Below, piece after piece: positions 8,622 through 10,648 of a stretch of DNA of 10,648 nt. Source of the DNA: Coemansia sp. RSA 1804 (taxonomy: Eukaryota; Kickxellomycota; Kickxellomycetes; Kickxellales; Kickxellaceae). The stretch covers positions 1-10,648 of the forward strand of contig JANBTH010000851.1 in assembly GCA_027578815.1 (NCBI GenBank), read 5' to 3'. Positions within the stretch are counted from its first letter, which is position 1, and each line of letters opens with the position of its first letter. The translations under genes and the position numbers were made by a program. The notes under the pieces are model-generated. The model was not told where the DNA came from. It saw only the letters and a list, made by a program, of their open reading frames with translations, and made no database searches.

Positions 8622-9064
8622 CGATCAAGCACAAAAGTAAGGCAAAGGCTGGCTTTAAAAACTAGAATTTGAGCAGTAGACACTATGCCACAGATATCAA
8701 GCACAATAACACACAAACGTGAAGCCAAGAAAAAAGTTGTAATTACAAGGCAAGGAATATAGTGAAGAAAAGATGCTTTTTTCCTTCGTATGGATTTTAA
8801 GGAACTTGAGACCATTACACTTCAAAGATCCTCCAAATGAAAAACAGATGCAGAATCAAAACCAGATCAAGCAAACAGTATTAAGGCCGTAATCTTTTTT
8901 TCGTTCACAAACGCAGTGGACGAAAAGGGGGAAAACAAGGCTCTGTTTTGAAGTTTACTCTTTCTTTTCTTTAATTTCTATAACATTTCGCAGTTGTATT
9001 AATTTTTCTTGGCTGCTTCTCGCATATTTATACTCAAAAACTCTGTCCACATTTAAAGGCGAAA
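8622..9064. promoter_or_regulatory. Divergent promoter region between NAA25 and LSM6
   Basis: These 443 bases hold no convincing gene and must serve both flanking genes. On the plus strand TATTTATA (9025-9032) lies 33 bases before the LSM6 start; if it is a TATA box the leader is very short. A pyrimidine-rich run (about 8955-8985) followed by CATTTCGCAG (ending at 8992) resembles a splice acceptor, so a leader intron in LSM6 is possible. No clear TATA is seen for NAA25. No other motif is recognised. Confidence 0.5.
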
Positions 9065-9337
9065 ATGTCCGAACAGCAGCAGCAGCAGCAGCCGCAACCG
9101 GAGGGAGCAAAGGTCGCCAAAAAGTCGCCGACTGATTTCCTGGAGAACATTCTTGGACGGCGAGTGTTTGTTCGACTGAATTCCGGAGTGGACTACAAGG
9201 GAGTGCTAGCATGTCTTGACGGATACATGAATATTGCGCTGGAGCAAACGGAGGAGTACGTCGAGGGGGAGCTGCGGAACCGGTATGGAGACGCATTTAT
9301 TCGTGGCAACAACGTCCTGTATATCAGCACTGTCTAG
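9065..9337 (+). CDS. LSM6: U6 snRNA-associated Sm-like protein LSm6
   Basis: Ring subunit shared by LSm2-8 (nuclear, binds the U6 snRNA 3' end) and LSm1-7 (cytoplasmic, promotes mRNA decapping). The single exon encodes 90 residues; human LSm6 has 80. Residues 20-90 are nearly identical to the family: the N-terminal helix with PTDFLENILG, Sm1 with RLNSGVDYKGVLACLDGYMN, the EQTEEYVEG linker, and Sm2 with FIRGNNVLYIST. The Sm1 Asp and Asn of the RNA-binding loop and the Sm2 Arg-Gly are present. The LACLDGYMNIALEQTEEY wording separates it from SmF. The start has AAA before ATG and fits the family. Odd points are a 19-residue N-terminal extension with six Gln in a row and a chain that ends straight after the last strand, without the basic tail of the human protein. 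Confidence 0.97.
   Translation: MSEQQQQQQPQPEGAKVAKKSPTDFLENILGRRVFVRLNSGVDYKGVLACLDGYMNIALEQTEEYVEGELRNRYGDAFIRGNNVLYISTV
9074..9091 (+). repeat. CAG trinucleotide repeat, six units, in LSM6
   Basis: Six pure CAG codons encode Q4-Q9 and are followed by Pro-Gln-Pro. Pure repeats of this kind vary in length by slippage, so this site may differ between strains. It lies outside the Sm fold. Confidence 0.95.
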
Positions 9338-9739
9338 ACTGTGCTAGCTTTCTATTTTCTGGCTGGATTAAACAACTTTCATTCGATAAGATAATAATAA
9401 TAATAGCGTATAGCCCGGAGATGGTAAAAGTGCACTTTGTTTGAAAAGGTCTTTTTGGCAATAGCCGTCTCTGTGTAAAGAAAATTTCTTTGAAAGGAAA
9501 AATATTAGGTGAAGGCTGGCGTCATCACGCTTTTTCACTTTTTGAAAGGTCTTGACTTTAAGATACGAAAAAATGCTGTTTGCGTTTCCTTTAGCAGCAC
9601 CTTTTTTTCTTAAACCTTTTTTTTCACATTATCTTTCCATCGTTATAAAGTTGCGAATCAACACTTGTTTCATAATATTTTTTGTACTTTGTACTCTGTT
9701 CTTGTTTTATTGCTTGTTCGGACCATACATAAATGAAAA
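9338..9739. other. Spacer between LSM6 and the UBXN7-like gene
   Basis: These 402 bases hold the LSM6 3' end and the promoter and leader of the next gene. An (ATA)5 run at 9391-9405 could supply AATAAT-type polyadenylation signals. A 15-base near-palindrome (7-base arms) is at 9477-9491. From about 9590 the plus strand is strongly T-rich, as in many fungal promoters. A hydrophobic frame from an ATG at 9573 is explained by this T-richness. No gene is supported. Confidence 0.5.
9391..9405 (+). repeat. (ATA)5 microsatellite
   Basis: Five ATA units, 54 bases past the LSM6 stop. It is short and AT-only; it may overlap the region where LSM6 transcripts end. Confidence 0.9.
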
Positions 9740-9750
9740 ATGGAGTCTGA
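9733..9750 (+). promoter_or_regulatory. Overlapping upstream ORF at the UBXN7-like start
   Basis: ATG AAA AAT GGA GTC TGA begins 7 bases before the main ATG, in another frame, and stops inside the coding region. Its ATG has T at -3 (weak), whereas the main ATG has A at -3 and G at +4 (strong). Scanning ribosomes could therefore partly skip it. It matters only if the transcript starts upstream. Confidence 0.4.
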
Positions 9751-10648
9751 GCTTATCCAGACCTTTTGCGCGGCCACTGGTGCTGAGCCAGAAGTAGCCA
9801 GCAGATACTTACAAGTACGTTGGTTTCAAACTCGAAAGGACCATTTCTATTCTCACTTGCAAATCAGATGGCAGGCGAGGCTGGACAAACGTTCCAATCA
9901 GTCAGAAAGGAAGAAAAAAAGGAGATATAGGAATCTAATATAGCAATCAGCTTGTGTGCAACGGTGTGTGTATTTTTATCTTCCATTTTTCTTCTCGAAT
10001 CATGTAGGTTGCTGACAATAATGTGGACAGCGCCGTCATGCTTTACTTTGACAACGACGGAATGCCGTTGAACAACCAGGATCGAGATACTGGCCCCAGT
10101 GCAAGGGGAGGCGGGCTTGCGCACTTGCAAGATGACGAGGTGCGGGCTCCAATTGCAGCACGCAGCGACGTTCTTGCTGATGGAGGCGGATACAGCGCAG
10201 GATTCGACGACAGCATATACGACCCACACTACAGCAGACATTACCAGGACGGCGGGCAGCGAGCGGGCGCAGCAATGTCATCGATATTCAACCAGCAGGC
10301 GAATAGGACGGGACTGGAGCCGTTCAGGGACTTTGCTCAGGAGGCAGCGGATATTGCTGGCGAATCATCGACCGCATCGGGGCAGGCATCGCGACGCAGC
10401 CGCCTAGCAGAGCTATTCAAGCCGCCATTCGACATCATGCACAACGGGACGCTTGATAGCGCGCGGGGCGAGGCACAGGAAAGGGGCAAATGGGTAATAA
10501 TCAACCTGCAAGATGTGTCGGACTTCAAGTGCCAGGCACTCAATCGCGATATCTGGCGCCAGGACATAATTAAGGCCATTGTGAAGCGCGACTTTGTGCT
10601 CTTCCAGCGATCCATCGATACCGCAGAGGGGTCGCGCTTGGCAAACAT
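9740..10648 (+). CDS. UBXN7: UBXN7/Ubx5-type Cdc48 (p97) adaptor, UBA-UAS part; 3' end missing
   Basis: Adaptor that links Cdc48/p97 to ubiquitylated substrates and cullin ligases. Exon 1 (9740-9814) and exon 2 (10008 to the edge) give 238 residues. Residues 1-45 are the UBA-like domain, LIQTFCAATGAE...SRYLQ joined to VADNNVDSAVMLYFDN. DDEVRAPI (67-74) matches the EVRAPI motif of human UBXN7. A Gly/Ala-rich low-complexity linker follows, with EPFRDF (129-134). From about 158 comes the thioredoxin-like UAS domain: LAELFKPPFDIMHNG, KWVIINLQDVSDFKC, LNRDIW and DFVLFQ, all close to UBXN7. The C-terminal UBX domain that binds Cdc48 should lie beyond the edge. A hand count of 120 bases (10021-10140) gives 57% GC, against about 41% in a transporter sample, so codon use differs clearly between these genes. 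The start is well placed (strong context, UBA begins at once). Confidence 0.93.
9815..10007 (+). other. Intron in the UBXN7-like gene
   Basis: Donor CAA|GTACGT, acceptor CATGTAG|GTTGCT after a T/C-rich tract. 193 bases, phase 0. It splits the UBA-like domain between its second and third helices, and the join reads YLQ-VADNN in keeping with the family. A branch-like TCTAAT lies at about 9934-9939, farther upstream than in the other introns here. Confidence 0.88.

Noticed and set aside
8552..8815. Minus-strand frame overlapping NAA25 exon 1
   Set aside because: It reads the exon in the wrong frame and runs into the intron; no family resemblance.
9477..9496. Heat-shock-element-like GAA...TTC...GAA upstream of the UBXN7-like gene
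   Set aside because: The units are separated by three bases instead of the two required by the canonical element.
9573..9797. Plus-strand frame for a hydrophobic peptide upstream of UBXN7
   Set aside because: The hydrophobicity follows from T-rich promoter DNA (Phe, Leu codons), and it overlaps the real first exon in another frame.
1..10648. Mobile elements, tRNA, rRNA, CRISPR arrays or a new multi-gene system
   Set aside because: No terminal repeats, transposase or reverse-transcriptase motifs, tRNA-like arms or spaced direct repeats were seen; the genes are ordinary eukaryotic housekeeping genes plus a transporter.

Overview
The window is nuclear DNA of a eukaryote, most likely a fungus. 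Introns are short (108 to 193 bases), with GT-AG ends and TACTAAC-like branch sites. Genes are packed at a few hundred bases apart, and a 4.5-kb transporter reading frame has no intron. The gene set (vacuolar-type ABCC transporter, NatB subunit, LSm6, UBXN7-type protein, APC13) also fits. An early-diverging lineage is possible, but no marker in the window proves it.

Layout. (1) 1-4523, minus: an ABCC/MRP full transporter, one unbroken exon, cut by the left edge just before its second nucleotide-binding domain. (2) 4524-5003: AT-rich spacer holding the transporter's promoter and the 3' end of the next gene. (3) 5004-5583, minus: a four-exon gene assembled here by eye for a protein of about 70 residues that resembles APC13/Swm1 of the anaphase-promoting complex. 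Its exons are too short to show as open reading frames. (4) 5796-8621, minus: NAA25/Mdm20, auxiliary subunit of the NatB N-terminal acetyltransferase, with a 31-base first exon that supplies the true start. (5) 8622-9064: divergent promoter region. (6) 9065-9337, plus: LSM6 with a glutamine-rich N-terminal extension. (7) 9338-9739: spacer. (8) 9740 to the right edge, plus: UBXN7/Ubx5-type Cdc48 adaptor (UBA-like plus UAS domain; the C-terminal UBX part lies outside).

The genes do not form a pathway. They are housekeeping genes (N-terminal acetylation, cell-cycle ubiquitin ligase, RNA decay and splicing, Cdc48 adaptor) next to a transporter. I see no mobile element, RNA gene, CRISPR array or new defence-like system. 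The most useful results are the hidden APC13-like gene with competing splice acceptors, the corrected NAA25 start, and an inserted segment in the transporter's first nucleotide-binding domain that carries a dileucine-type sorting signal.
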